From the NCBI GenBank assembly GCA_041658075.1, contig JBBAAW010000001.1, positions 45,902 through 109,901 of the forward strand: a stretch of 64,000 nucleotides of DNA. Direction: 5' to 3'. Of this stretch, positions 33,914 to 43,454 are shown piece after piece; positions within the stretch are counted from its first letter, which is position 1; each line of letters opens with the position of its first letter. The notes under the pieces were generated by a model. That model ran no database searches and had not been told where the DNA came from. It saw only the letters and a list, made by a program, of their open reading frames with translations. Both the position numbers and the translations under genes were made by a program. Origin of the DNA: JBBAAW01 sp041658075 (GTDB lineage: Bacteria; Patescibacteriota; WWE3; UBA101185; UBA10185).

Positions 33914-35533
33914 ATGAAAAAGGTTAAGAAAGTTCTTAAGAAGATAGAACCCCAAAAAGCACCGCTAAATAATTTTAAAGACATTATTAATTTTTATCGA
34001 CTCAATTGGACAATTCTTTTGCTCATCGTAGTAATTGCAACCATTGCTTATGCCAATAGTTTGGGTGGGCAGTTTGTTTCTGCTGACGACATATCATCCA
34101 TAGTTCAAAATCAACGTTTGCGAGACTTTCCTAATGTTGTAAAGTCGCTAAACTTTACTTCTTCATATGCCTCCGCCTTGATTAACGTTTTTGGCGTAGT
34201 TCCGTTGCCATTTCATTTAACTGCTCTGTTAGTCCACATTCTAAACGCCTTTTTGGTTTTGCTTCTAACTTATATCTTATTTGGTAGAAGGCCTGCCTTA
34301 TACGCGTCTCTAATATTTTCTGTGCTCCCAACCGGAAGCGAGGCCCTTTTTTGGATATCCGGCATGGTGTATATGTTTATCACCTTTTTTTCACTACTTT
34401 GTATTAACCTTTATTTCATTTACCGGTCGACAAAAAATTGGCGATTTCTCGCTCTGTCGGTTTTTATCTATTTAATCGCGCTTATTCTTATGCAGACTCC
34501 GTGGATGTTAACGGTCCCATTCATTATTTTCTCTTTGGACCTTTTTACCGTTTCACCAATATTAAACTTATTAAACTTGCGGAAAGCCGGAAATTTTATC
34601 CTTTTATTAAAAGATCGGTGGAGCTATGCTATTTATCTTTTGTGTCTGGCGGTTTTTTGGTTGGTTTGGATAGGCGGTCAATACTCAAAACGTGTAACCG
34701 GACTTGTTTTAGACTATTACAGTTCTTCCGATTCTACGCCCTTAATAAAGCGTTTGCCTTACACAATTTACAAGACAGTAGAGTTATATATTTTTCCCAA
34801 TCGGTTAAGTTTCTTTCATGAGGAAGATTTGACTACGGATATGTACGTTTACATGATCGCTGTGTCCGCACTATTAATGTTCTTGATCGTGTATCTGATC
34901 TACAAAAAGTCAAAATATGCGGGTCTTGTTTTGGCAATAGCGGCCTCCGTTGCCCCTACATTCAGTCCCGTACAAGTGGCTTGGTTTGTTGCAGAACGCT
35001 ATCTTTATCTTGGCTCCGCCCTTTTTGCCATGATTTTGTCGCTCATAATTATTAAAGTTGACTATAGGTATACTATTAAGAATTTAGCTAATTACATTTT
35101 AGTAACGCTCCTTCTTTTGTATTCGGTGCGTTTGTTTATTAGAGCAGGTGACTTTAAATCCAGCAAAACCCTGTGGACGGCCACGCAAAAAACCGCGCCT
35201 ATTAGCTACCGTGTTTACAACAATCTAGGAGATGTTTACTCCAACGAACAAAATTGGGAAATGGCTATAGCAAGCTTTAAAACGGCCATACAAATCGCAC
35301 CTAATTACTACGATGCTATTCATAATCTAGGTTATACTTATATGTTAATGGGCGACTACGAAAACGCCAAGAAATATTTGCTGGAGTCGTATCAGATAAA
35401 TAACAACCTTTATCAGGCTGTGGAAAAACTAGGTCAGATTGAGCTTAAGCAGGGGAACAAGGAAAAAGCAAAAGAGTATTTCAATAAAGCCTTGGAAATA
35501 AACCCAAACCTCACGGGACTGCCAAAGTTATAG
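33914..35533 (+). CDS. TMTC-like GT-C membrane protein with C-terminal TPRs
   Basis: About 539 aa. A basic N-terminus precedes roughly ten helices (residues 30-420). The first loop has FVSADDISSIV near 58, a DD pair like that in TMTC-type protein O-mannosyltransferases. Residues about 434-539 contain three TPR units (NNLGDVYSNEQNWEMAIASF and two more). The role may be protein glycosylation. The frame opens at a GTG at 33854, but the ATG at 33914 is favoured by the onset of the Lys-rich N-terminus. No good Shine-Dalgarno. Confidence 0.75.
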   Translation: MKKVKKVLKKIEPQKAPLNNFKDIINFYRLNWTILLLIVVIATIAYANSLGGQFVSADDISSIVQNQRLRDFPNVVKSLNFTSSYASALINVFGVVPLPFHLTALLVHILNAFLVLLLTYILFGRRPALYASLIFSVLPTGSEALFWISGMVYMFITFFSLLCINLYFIYRSTKNWRFLALSVFIYLIALILMQTPWMLTVPFIIFSLDLFTVSPILNLLNLRKAGNFILLLKDRWSYAIYLLCLAVFWLVWIGGQYSKRVTGLVLDYYSSSDSTPLIKRLPYTIYKTVELYIFPNRLSFFHEEDLTTDMYVYMIAVSALLMFLIVYLIYKKSKYAGLVLAIAASVAPTFSPVQVAWFVAERYLYLGSALFAMILSLIIIKVDYRYTIKNLANYILVTLLLLYSVRLFIRAGDFKSSKTLWTATQKTAPISYRVYNNLGDVYSNEQNWEMAIASFKTAIQIAPNYYDAIHNLGYTYMLMGDYENAKKYLLESYQINNNLYQAVEKLGQIELKQGNKEKAKEYFNKALEINPNLTGLPKL

Positions 35534-35541
35534 AGGACTAT

Positions 35542-35628
35542 CTAACCCGTTACGCGCTTGCGCTTTTGGGTTCTTCGCCTTATGTCTTTTCTCTTTTGCG
35601 CATCGCGCTTCTTCTTTTTTAGTGCCAT
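35542..35628 (-). CDS. Tiny basic peptide (28 aa), candidate
   Basis: ATG at 35628 to TAG at 35542-35544, sequence beginning MALKKKKRDAQKRKDIRRR; over half the residues are Lys or Arg. It ends 8 bases from the stop of the convergent gene and begins 24 bases after the coiled-coil gene, so it fills the gap exactly, and GGAAAG lies four bases before the ATG. The composition resembles small ribosome-associated peptides, but no family is recognised. Confidence 0.4.
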   Translation of the reverse strand: MALKKKKRDAQKRKDIRRRTQKRKRVTG

Positions 35629-35652
35629 AATCTTTCCGTCATGACGCCCCCG

Positions 35653-36012
35653 TTAACTAACCAGCTTAACGGAAAACTTCATTCTTTTTACATTTCCGTC
35701 GGCGTCAACTATCTCTAATGTACCGTTATCCTTATAATAGTCAACCAATTCCTGTGAGAGAATTTCACGGTTATCCTTAATCTCTTGCATCTTTTCTTTA
35801 ATTTCCTCCTGATAACCTTTAATCACCGCCGTGCTCGTTATTTTATCCTTTTTTTCTTTTCGGCTCTTTTTAGTTTCTTCGTCCTCTTCCAACATTTTAC
35901 TGTAATTGGGATCATCCATGAGCGCATCTTCTAAGTCGCCTTTAAGTTTGTTGATCTCGTGTATTAGGTCGTCCAAAATTTTAAGTCGCTTTTGAATTAC
36001 ACCGTTTTCCAT
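35653..36012 (-). CDS. Coiled-coil protein, unknown
   Basis: 119 aa, almost wholly charged helix. Heptad-like runs cover residues 5-35 and 60-95 (KGYQEEIKEKMQEIKDNREIL), and a short beta-like tail ends ADGNVKRMKFSVKLVS. No catalytic motif. Possibly co-transcribed with the basic peptide gene downstream. Confidence 0.6.
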   Translation of the reverse strand: MENGVIQKRLKILDDLIHEINKLKGDLEDALMDDPNYSKMLEEDEETKKSRKEKKDKITSTAVIKGYQEEIKEKMQEIKDNREILSQELVDYYKDNGTLEIVDADGNVKRMKFSVKLVS

Positions 36013-36061
36013 GTTGACAGGCTACATTATTTGAACGACTTTGGCAAGGCTAGTTTCGTAG

Positions 36062-36067
36062 TATAAT
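36062..36067 (+). promoter_or_regulatory. -10 box of tRNA-Pro
   Basis: Perfect TATAAT about 40 bases before the tRNA, with a TTTGGC-like -35 at 16 bp. Confidence 0.5.
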
Positions 36068-36107
36068 AACCTTCGTCATTACGGTCTTGTCATGACGAAA
36101 GGTCACG

Positions 36108-36183
36108 CGGGGTGTGGCGCAGTTGGTAGCGCGCCAGTATGGGGTACTGGAGGCCCGCGGTTCGAGCCCGCGCACCCCGACCA
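36108..36183 (+). tRNA. tRNA-Pro (GGG)
   Basis: Acceptor CGGGGTG/CACCCCG, D-loop AGTTGGTAG, anticodon stem CCAGT/ACTGG with GGG anticodon, T-loop GGTTCGAGCCC, discriminator A and encoded CCA. A TATAAT for the next gene begins four bases after the CCA. Confidence 0.95.
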
Positions 36184-36198
36184 TTGTATAATTGAAAA

Positions 36199-36936
36199 GT
36201 GATAAGAAAACTTGCCGTATTTTTAATCGTATCAATAGTTTTAGCCGGCGGTTACTTGGTTCTCACTTACGCAAATTTTTACAACAACATCGGAGAGAAA
36301 AACTTGCAAAGTCCATTTAATCAAAATATTTTTACGCTAGTGAATCCTCAAAAAGAAGGCATTGTTAAGTATGTAGCATTGGGTGACAGTCTAACAGCGG
36401 GAGTTGGTAGCGATGATATAAAGTTGACCCTTGTTTACCAAATGGCATTAAATCTTTCTAAACAGTTTGGCAGAGTAGATGTTGTTAATCTAGCTCAACC
36501 CGGGGCAACCAGTGAGGATCTTATTGTTGATCAGTTAGCCGTTGCCATCAATGAGAAACCCGATCATGTAACTTTGTTAATAGGGATAAACGACATTCAT
36601 AATAAAGTTAGGGTGACGGATTATAAAAATCGTTTGTCTTATACCTTCGACGAGCTACTAACCAAAACAAGCGCACAGATAATTTTAATCAACCTTCCAT
36701 ACCTTGGAGCTTCCGACGTTATACCCTTTCCGTTTAGCAATATATTGGACGCAAGAACCAAACAATTTAATAAAGTCATTGAGGAGCTTGGGCACAACGA
36801 TCGGATTAAACTAATCGACCTGTATATACCGTCACGCCAGCCGTTTTCAGAAAATCTAAGTTACTACGCTTCCGATCATTTTCATCCGTCCGGCGAGGGC
36901 TATATGTTTTGGGGAAAAGTAATTAATGCAGATTGA
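36199..36936 (+). CDS. SGNH/GDSL hydrolase
   Basis: 245 aa with an N-terminal signal-anchor helix (about 4-22). SGNH blocks are ALGDSLTAGVG near residue 60 (nucleophile Ser), NLAQPGATSE near 96 (Gly), LLIGINDIHN near 125 (Asn) and ASDHFHPSGEG near 222 (Asp-His). Probably an extracytoplasmic esterase. Start is GTG, six bases behind TATAAT at 36187-36192, so leaderless. It overlaps the acyltransferase gene by 11 bases; together they suggest addition and removal of O-acyl groups on surface glycan. Confidence 0.85.
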   Translation: MIRKLAVFLIVSIVLAGGYLVLTYANFYNNIGEKNLQSPFNQNIFTLVNPQKEGIVKYVALGDSLTAGVGSDDIKLTLVYQMALNLSKQFGRVDVVNLAQPGATSEDLIVDQLAVAINEKPDHVTLLIGINDIHNKVRVTDYKNRLSYTFDELLTKTSAQIILINLPYLGASDVIPFPFSNILDARTKQFNKVIEELGHNDRIKLIDLYIPSRQPFSENLSYYASDHFHPSGEGYMFWGKVINAD

Positions 36937-37925
36937 ACTGTCATCCCAGACCATTTTCTTCATTGTGCTGTTATTATTAGTGGTTGTTCTTACCATTAAA
37001 AAAAGTGTCAAAGGAGGCGGATTCAGCACGACTCTTACCAACGGGCTAAAGGGTGTAGCAATTCTCATGGTGATTTTTAGTCACGTTGGGTATTTTCTAA
37101 CCTCAGACCACACTTTTTTATACCCACTTTCTGTGGCTGGCGGTATTGGGGTAAACGTTTTTCTTCTTCTTTCCGGTTTTGGTTTTACGACTTCTGCTTT
37201 AAAATCTAGCATAAGTCTTAAGGAATTTTACTTTAAACGACTTAAAAAGATTTTTATTCCTATGTGGGTAGTTTTGGGTCCGTTACTTATTTTGGACTTT
37301 CTTGTTTTAGGTCGACATTATGGATTCAAGACCGTTTTAGATAGTTTCTTGGGGTGGTTTCCCAGAGCAGATGTTTTTTTGGACATAGATTCGCCGCTTT
37401 GGTATTTTACCGCCATACTGTTTTATTACTTACTTTTTCCTTTGATATTCTCCAAACGGCAGCCGTTTTTATCAGCGATTTTGATGCTCCTTTTAGGTTG
37501 TATTTTAGTCGATTTAAAACTGCCTGTAGTTGTGGACGTGCTTAAACTTTACAAACTGCATTACATGGCTTTTCCTTTTGGAATGCTTTTAGCGATTTTG
37601 TTAAGACAGCGATTAACTATTCCGACAGTTGCTTCACGCCCGATATTATTAACCGTTAAGTTTGCTGATAGTATTTTTTCTTAAAAGTTATTACTCCCGT
37701 TTCTTGACTTTGTTGGGTGCTTATTCTTACGAAATATATCTAGTTCACTGGCCTTTAATAAGTCGCTACGACTTTTTATACAATCGGTTTCCTGCCTCAC
37801 TAGCTACCTTTTTATATCTTGTCGTTCTATTGGTATTAGCGGTTACTCTAAAATTTCTAACCAGCCGACTTATTGGATTATCTGTCTGTTCTGATAAAAT
37901 ACATGTCGATGGCAAATATTCTTAA
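36926..37925 (+). pseudogene. Acyltransferase family 3 gene split by a frameshift
   Basis: 36926-37684 encodes 252 aa with the OafA-type N-terminus (NGLKGVAILMVIFSHVGYF, GGIGVNVFLLLSGFGF). The frame stops after FADSIFS, but the +1 frame from about 37662 continues LIVFFLKSYY and GAYSYEIYLVHWPLI, which are the last helices of the same family. The switch falls in a run of six T's (37674-37680), so this is a single indel: either a sequencing error or a real break. Joined, the protein would be about 330 aa, near normal length. Confidence 0.75.
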
Positions 37926-39603
37926 AATTAACCTTAGTGACAAAAGTTATAAATTAGCCTCGATCGATAAGAAGATCATAAAAACCTATTTAGGCGGAAG
38001 AGGGCTGGGGGCATACTTATATTCCAAAAGCCCCAAAAAAGCGGAAGATCCTGATAACTCGGTTTTTATAGTTCCAGGGCTACTTACAGGAACAATGTTT
38101 CCTTCCTCAAGTAGAAGTTTTGTAGTTACATCTTCTCCTTTAACAAACTATTACACCGCCTCTTCTTTTGGAGGAATGTTTGGGGCGTTTCTTAAACATT
38201 CCGGTATTTCTGTTTTGGAAATGTCGGGTCGTTCAAATACTTGGCACTATCTGGTTGTTGAAGACAGTAAGGTTGCGTTTAAGGATGCAAAGGACTTAAT
38301 GGGAAAAACAGTGCTCGAAACACAGGAAATTCTGCAGAAGAAATTCAAAGACAGAAAAGTGTCGATAGCTGCAATAGGGCAGGGAGGAGAAAATTTAGTG
38401 AAATTTTCCTCTTTAATGTTCGATAAAAGAGCTGCGGGCAGAACCGGTACAGGTTGGCACTTTGGGTTTAAGAAGATAAAGGCCATTGTTGTAGTAGGAG
38501 GCAATAATCTTGAAATATCTGAAAATCCTCAGAAGGTGCGGAAAATAATCAGAGAGTTGTTTTCAAAAAAGCTGGAGAATGACAAGAAAAAACCCGATTA
38601 CGCCACATCTGCCTTCACGGAATGGTCAAACTTGGTTCAAACCTATCCGGCGAGTAATTATCGGAACAATTTTGTGTCGGGAAAGGACATCATTGGCTTA
38701 AGCGGTGACACACTCAAAAAGTTTGGAGTAAAGAAAGAGGCATGCTGGAGTTGCCCACTTGCCTGCACCAGAATTGTGAAGGATCAAAAGTTGCAGGAAG
38801 TAAAAGGTCCTGAATACGAAACTATTTGGGCACTTGGCGCAAATTGTGACAACTTTGACATGGGGGTTGTTATAAAGTGTAATCACCTATGTGACAGCTT
38901 TAGCTTGGATACTATAAGCACCGGAGGAGTTCTTGCCTGGTATAAGGAGTGTATTGACGTAGGGTTAGTAAGAGATAAATGGTCTCCCGATAAAATGTAT
39001 AAACTGATTGAAGAGACTGCCTTGCGTAAAGGAGTGGGTAAATACTTAGCTGACGGTGTTGTAGTTGCAGCAAAACATTTTGGTTTTGGTTCAGAACTGG
39101 TAGCGCACTCAAAAGGGTTGGAATTGCCCGCTTGGGATCCCAGATCGGCAATAGGGATGGCTGTTAGTTATGCTACGTCTCCCACCGGCGGTGATCATTG
39201 CAAAGGTTGGACCGTAGCGGAAGATACGGCCGAGCCAAAAGTGCGCTTTTCTATCAAAGGCAAGGCGCAAAATGTCATAAAGCAACAAAACCGGTCCGCC
39301 TTAATAGATTCTCTAGGGACCTGTATGTTCGCGGAATTTTTGTACGACTTGGATATTTGGTCCCAAATAATTTCTGCTTTTTTTGGCTGGAAAAAATCTT
39401 TGGTTGAATTAAACAAAGTGGGTGAAAAAGTATTTGATACTGAGTACAAAATAAATAAAAAGCTCGGGCATAAATTAAGTGAGAACACTCTTCCTAGTAA
39501 GATTATCGATTATGAAATCAAGGTGGATGGAGAAAAAGTCGTTCTCACCCGTAAAATGTTTACCGATATGATGAGGGATTATGTTAAACTTCGTGGTTGG
39601 TAG
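37909..39603 (+). CDS. aor: Aldehyde ferredoxin oxidoreductase, tungstopterin type
   Basis: 564 aa. The N-terminal domain has LGGRGLGAYL near residue 25 and the pterin-binding FVVTSSPLTN near 78. The Fe4S4 cysteines are in CWSCPLAC near 281 and in SLGTCMF near 473, the positions used by AOR. AOR oxidises aldehydes to acids with ferredoxin and a tungsten bis-pterin cofactor. No cofactor biosynthesis genes lie in the window. The ATG at 37909 follows an extended -10 TGaTAAAAT (37895-37900); an ATG at 37903 is also possible. It is followed at 6 bases by a YbaK gene. Confidence 0.85.
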   Translation: MANILKINLSDKSYKLASIDKKIIKTYLGGRGLGAYLYSKSPKKAEDPDNSVFIVPGLLTGTMFPSSSRSFVVTSSPLTNYYTASSFGGMFGAFLKHSGISVLEMSGRSNTWHYLVVEDSKVAFKDAKDLMGKTVLETQEILQKKFKDRKVSIAAIGQGGENLVKFSSLMFDKRAAGRTGTGWHFGFKKIKAIVVVGGNNLEISENPQKVRKIIRELFSKKLENDKKKPDYATSAFTEWSNLVQTYPASNYRNNFVSGKDIIGLSGDTLKKFGVKKEACWSCPLACTRIVKDQKLQEVKGPEYETIWALGANCDNFDMGVVIKCNHLCDSFSLDTISTGGVLAWYKECIDVGLVRDKWSPDKMYKLIEETALRKGVGKYLADGVVVAAKHFGFGSELVAHSKGLELPAWDPRSAIGMAVSYATSPTGGDHCKGWTVAEDTAEPKVRFSIKGKAQNVIKQQNRSALIDSLGTCMFAEFLYDLDIWSQIISAFFGWKKSLVELNKVGEKVFDTEYKINKKLGHKLSENTLPSKIIDYEIKVDGEKVVLTRKMFTDMMRDYVKLRGW

Positions 39604-39609
39604 GAATTT

Positions 39610-40098
39610 ATGGAATGTCATCTGGTTGTCCAGAAAATACGAGATTTATTGGAAAGCCGACAGATTAAATACGACTGTTTTGAACACGAGTCGGTACGTA
39701 CCAGCGAGGAGGCGTCTAAGATTAGGTCGGGATATACTTTAAAACAGGGAGCCAAGGCTCTAGTGGTTAAGCTCTATCTACGTGGTGGAGTAGAGAAGTT
39801 TGTGATGTTGGTGGTGCCGGGAGATGCAAAATTCGATAGCAAAAAAGTTAAAAAAATGTTTGACGCTAAAGATCTGCGGTTTGCCACGGAAAAAGAGGTT
39901 GGAGATATTACAGGCGGTGTGTTGGTGGGCGGGGTTCCGCCCTTTGGAAGTTTATTTGGTCTGCAAACTTATATAGATCACGAAGTTGAGAAAAATGATC
40001 GGATAATTTTTAACGCGGGGGATAGAAGGGTTAGCGTTGCTCTTGCCATCAAAGATTACATATCCACTGAAAACCCTGTACCGGAGTCACTTGTCTAA
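39610..40098 (+). CDS. YbaK/EbsC-family deacylase
   Basis: 162 aa. CFEHESVRTSEEA near residue 22, GYTLKQGAKALVVKL near 41 with the catalytic Lys, GGVPPFGSLFG near 103 and IIFNAGDRRVSVAL near 134 form the YbaK editing fold. It would deacylate a mischarged tRNA. GGAA lies five bases before the ATG and the AOR stop is six bases away, so it is co-transcribed with AOR. It is only distantly related to the YbaK at 33151. Confidence 0.82.
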   Translation: MECHLVVQKIRDLLESRQIKYDCFEHESVRTSEEASKIRSGYTLKQGAKALVVKLYLRGGVEKFVMLVVPGDAKFDSKKVKKMFDAKDLRFATEKEVGDITGGVLVGGVPPFGSLFGLQTYIDHEVEKNDRIIFNAGDRRVSVALAIKDYISTENPVPESLV

Positions 40099-42755
40099 GC
40101 ATGTTGAGTTTGAGGTTTAAACATTTTTGCCAAGTCGTAAATAACAGAAATTCCCAAACAAAATCCTGCTATCATAAGCCAATTTTTAATACCTATGGGT
40201 GCAGTTTCAAAAAATCCTGAAAGGGGTGTGTAGATTATTAAAAGTGTAGCAATAACGGATCCGATACCAGCCCAAACCAAGGGCATGTTGACAAAAGGTG
40301 AACGGCTTAACACAGGTTTTCTAAACGACCTAAATGTAAATGCAGTAACTACCTCCACGCATATAAGTGCCGCGGTTACTGTAGTTGTGGCTTCCACTGC
40401 GGTTTGTTTCCAATGATTAAAGCTAAAGTAATTAGCTGTTAGAGCAAAGATTGACATCAGAATTCCGGCAAAGACAATTGTTCCTACAGTGAATTTGTTT
40501 AGAATACTCTTTGCGTCATGTGGTTTGGCGAGCATTATATCGGGCGAGGTGGGGTTAAAACCTAACGTTATGGCAGGTATGCTGTCGGTTACCAGGTTCA
40601 TAAACAGAATTTGAATGGCTGTCATTATTGGTACTTGCCAACCAAAGATAGGGGAAAGAATCACGCCAATAAATAAGATTACGAGTTCTGCAAAATTGCA
40701 GGCTAATTGGAAGGCCACGAACTTTTGAATGTTATTAAAAACTGATCGGCCCTCTTTAATGGCAGAGATTATTGTGGCAAAATTGTCGTCTTTTAGCGTT
40801 ATGTCTGCAGCGGCGCGGGATACGTCTGTGCCATTTTTTCCCATAGCAATTCCCACGTGCGACTCTTTTAGCGCGGGTGCGTCGTTAACGCCATCACCCG
40901 TCATAGCCACGATGTGCCCCAATTGTTTTAGCGCTCTAACGATTCTAATCTTATGTTCCGGACGCACCCGCGCAAAAATTGCCACCGACTCTACCGCGCG
41001 CGCAAGTTCTGCGTCACTTAAGTCATCAATTTCCATACCTTCCAGCGCGCGTCCAGTCAAACCAACCTGCTTTCCTATAGATACGGCTGTTTCAACATTG
41101 TCGCCGGTTATCATTTTTACGTCTATTCCCGCTACTCTGGCCGTTTCTATGGCTTTCCCTACCTCTTCTCGTGGGGGGTCCTCCAAGGCTAAAACTCCCA
41201 AAAATACCAGTTCATTTTCCTGGTAGGCCATGTTTTGTGAAACCACATTGTCGACTTTTTTATAAGCTAGCGCCAGCGTTCTATATGATCCGCGCGACAT
41301 TTCGTTAACCAGCGTTTTTATAATATTCTTGTTCGACTCTGTGAGAGGGATTTCTTTACCGTCTTTTGCCAGGAGAGTGCTTTTTTGTAAAATAATCTCT
41401 GGGGCTCCTTTAGCGTAAATGAAGAAGTTACCAGTATTAACGTTTGCAAAGTTTCCTCTAGCTAATACCGACATCATTTTCCGCTCCGAACTAAAAGGAA
41501 TATCTTCTATCCGATCAGCGTTTAAATCCTCTTTATACACTCCAGCTTTGGCTGCTAAAACCAAAAGCGATCCTTCTGTGGGAGAGCCAACGACTTTTAC
41601 TGTTGATCCGTTTTCCAACCTTTCTATCTTGGCATCGTTGCAAAGTACAGAGCAAAGCAGTAATTGCTGAAACTCGGGGGAGTTCGAGCGACCAGGCGTA
41701 CCATCTCTGGGGACAATTTTTCCATTAGTATCAAATCCAGCCCCGCTTATGTCAAAAATATCATTGCCGCAAAAGACCTGTTTGACTGTCATCTGTCCTG
41801 TAGTTATTGTGCCTGTTTTGTCACTACATATAACAGTTGTCTCTCCCAATGTTTCAATAACTCCCATTCTATTTACTATGGCGTTTTGTTTGGCCATTCT
41901 TCCCGCTCCCACCGCCAAAGTTGTAGTTAATACCACAGGCAGCCCCTCCGGAAAAGATGATACAGACAGAGCTACAACCAGAATTAAAATGTTGGTAATA
42001 TTTATCCAATCTGTAGATGGGTTTCTGGTAAACATTAAGGCTCCGGTGGCAATAGATACAATTACTCCCACCACTACCGTATATTTTCCAATGGAGTTAA
42101 CCTGTTTTTGCAGAGTAAGTTCTTTTTCTGCGCCGGAGATTAGAGATGCGATTTTTCCAAATTTTGTATTCATTCCGGTATGAAGTATTTGCGCTATGCA
42201 ATGTCCGCTTACAATAAAGGATCCCATGTAAACCATACTTTCCTCCCGACACTTTTCGGCATTTTCACAAATACCCTTTTCTACCTCCTTTGACTCTCCC
42301 GTTAGAATAGACTCGTTAACCAGTAGCGACTTTTGCTCAAGAACTGCACTATCGGCCGGAACCTTTTCCCCATTTCTCAAGAGCAGAATGTCGCCCGGTA
42401 CCAAACTTATACTTTCCACTTGTTGCTCCCGCCCATCTCTGATAACCGTTGTGAATTGTGTGAGCATATTCTTTAATGCCACAACAGCTTTCTCTGCTTT
42501 GTATTCTTGAATAAAACCAAAAACCACCACAACTATCACCACAGCAAAAAGTGTGTACATGGTTTCACTTTTTCCTACAGCAAAGGAGATAACCGCTGAT
42601 ATCACTAATAGATAGATAATAAAGTTGCCCCTAATTTGTCTTAATAAAATTTTGAGAGGACTTGTTTTGTTTGACTCTTTTATTTGGTTTGGACCGTATT
42701 GGGCAAGCCTTTTTTGTGCCTCGCTTTGCGTGAGTCCTTTATAACCTTGGGACAT
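40095..42755 (-). CDS. P-type Ca2+-transporting ATPase (P2A)
   Basis: 886 aa. The N-terminal cation-ATPase domain is followed by the TGES actuator loop near 152, SFPEGLPVVL in helix M4 near 279, the phosphorylated Asp in DKTGTITTG near 313, and MTGDGVNDAPALK near 616. The PEGLP motif and lack of N-terminal metal-binding Cys point to calcium or manganese transport rather than copper. The ATG is six bases behind TATAAT (42762-42767, minus strand): leaderless. Its stop overlaps the YbaK stop by four bases. Confidence 0.9.
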   Translation of the reverse strand: MSQGYKGLTQSEAQKRLAQYGPNQIKESNKTSPLKILLRQIRGNFIIYLLVISAVISFAVGKSETMYTLFAVVIVVVVFGFIQEYKAEKAVVALKNMLTQFTTVIRDGREQQVESISLVPGDILLLRNGEKVPADSAVLEQKSLLVNESILTGESKEVEKGICENAEKCREESMVYMGSFIVSGHCIAQILHTGMNTKFGKIASLISGAEKELTLQKQVNSIGKYTVVVGVIVSIATGALMFTRNPSTDWINITNILILVVALSVSSFPEGLPVVLTTTLAVGAGRMAKQNAIVNRMGVIETLGETTVICSDKTGTITTGQMTVKQVFCGNDIFDISGAGFDTNGKIVPRDGTPGRSNSPEFQQLLLCSVLCNDAKIERLENGSTVKVVGSPTEGSLLVLAAKAGVYKEDLNADRIEDIPFSSERKMMSVLARGNFANVNTGNFFIYAKGAPEIILQKSTLLAKDGKEIPLTESNKNIIKTLVNEMSRGSYRTLALAYKKVDNVVSQNMAYQENELVFLGVLALEDPPREEVGKAIETARVAGIDVKMITGDNVETAVSIGKQVGLTGRALEGMEIDDLSDAELARAVESVAIFARVRPEHKIRIVRALKQLGHIVAMTGDGVNDAPALKESHVGIAMGKNGTDVSRAAADITLKDDNFATIISAIKEGRSVFNNIQKFVAFQLACNFAELVILFIGVILSPIFGWQVPIMTAIQILFMNLVTDSIPAITLGFNPTSPDIMLAKPHDAKSILNKFTVGTIVFAGILMSIFALTANYFSFNHWKQTAVEATTTVTAALICVEVVTAFTFRSFRKPVLSRSPFVNMPLVWAGIGSVIATLLIIYTPLSGFFETAPIGIKNWLMIAGFCLGISVIYDLAKMFKPQTQHA

Positions 42756-42800
42756 GACCTCATTATACTTTAATTTATCTTACAGCAAAGAACCTCTAGG

Positions 42801-43325
42801 CTATCGGTTCCATGCTCGCATTTGTTCTTGGATTCGTTCGGCAACGTAACCGCATGCTTCGAGAACTGTTTCCGCAAGGTCCGGTTCCCCATTTACTTTT
42901 ATGGTTACCTCAGGGATGTGTGAAGCGGCGGCGTTTCTTAGTTGTGTTCTTCCCAAGCTTAATGCAAGTTCCCCTGGTTCCACCATACTTTCTGCTAGAT
43001 CTCGAGCGATTGCAAGAGCGCGCATATTAATGAGGTGTTGTCTAACGACATCTAGATCGTTAGCCACCGCAAGATATATACATACTGCCAAGCAGGCTTC
43101 TTCTTCGTTTGTAGGTACGTCCGCGTTATATCCAAATCCACCTTCACTGTAAGCCATACTAGCTCCTCTAAAGTCGAACTCACTTTCATGCCCAAAAAGT
43201 CTAACCGCATCTTCGGCAGTAACACACATTTCTTCTGCTAAATCTGCGCGTCTGCCGTTTCCCCAACGGGTTCCGATCAACCCTGCATTCAGCTCAATTC
43301 TCCGAAATTCTGATGCGGACTCCAC
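42801..43325 (-). CDS. Unknown soluble helical protein, start uncertain
   Basis: At least 174 aa; not recognised. Helices dominate, with an acidic middle (SEFDFRGASM, NEEEACLAV) and the end EVTIKVNGEPDLAETVL. The GTG at 43325 is the first standard start, yet the frame stays open for about 32 more codons (TIAFSTKYGESEERPAKGS and KKHCKDALKA), up to a TATACT-like -10 at 43431-43436. The true start may be an ATA near 43421 or the upstream residues may be untranslated. Confidence 0.45.
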   Translation of the reverse strand: MESASEFRRIELNAGLIGTRWGNGRRADLAEEMCVTAEDAVRLFGHESEFDFRGASMAYSEGGFGYNADVPTNEEEACLAVCIYLAVANDLDVVRQHLINMRALAIARDLAESMVEPGELALSLGRTQLRNAAASHIPEVTIKVNGEPDLAETVLEACGYVAERIQEQMRAWNR

Positions 43326-43454
43326 GGCCTTTAAGGCATCTTTACAGTGTTTTTTTAGGGCCTCGGGACTACCTTTTGCTGGTCTTTCTTCGGATTCTCC
43401 GTATTTTGTTGAGAAAGCTATTGTTCTTATAGTATATGTTTCTGGCTTTGAAGC

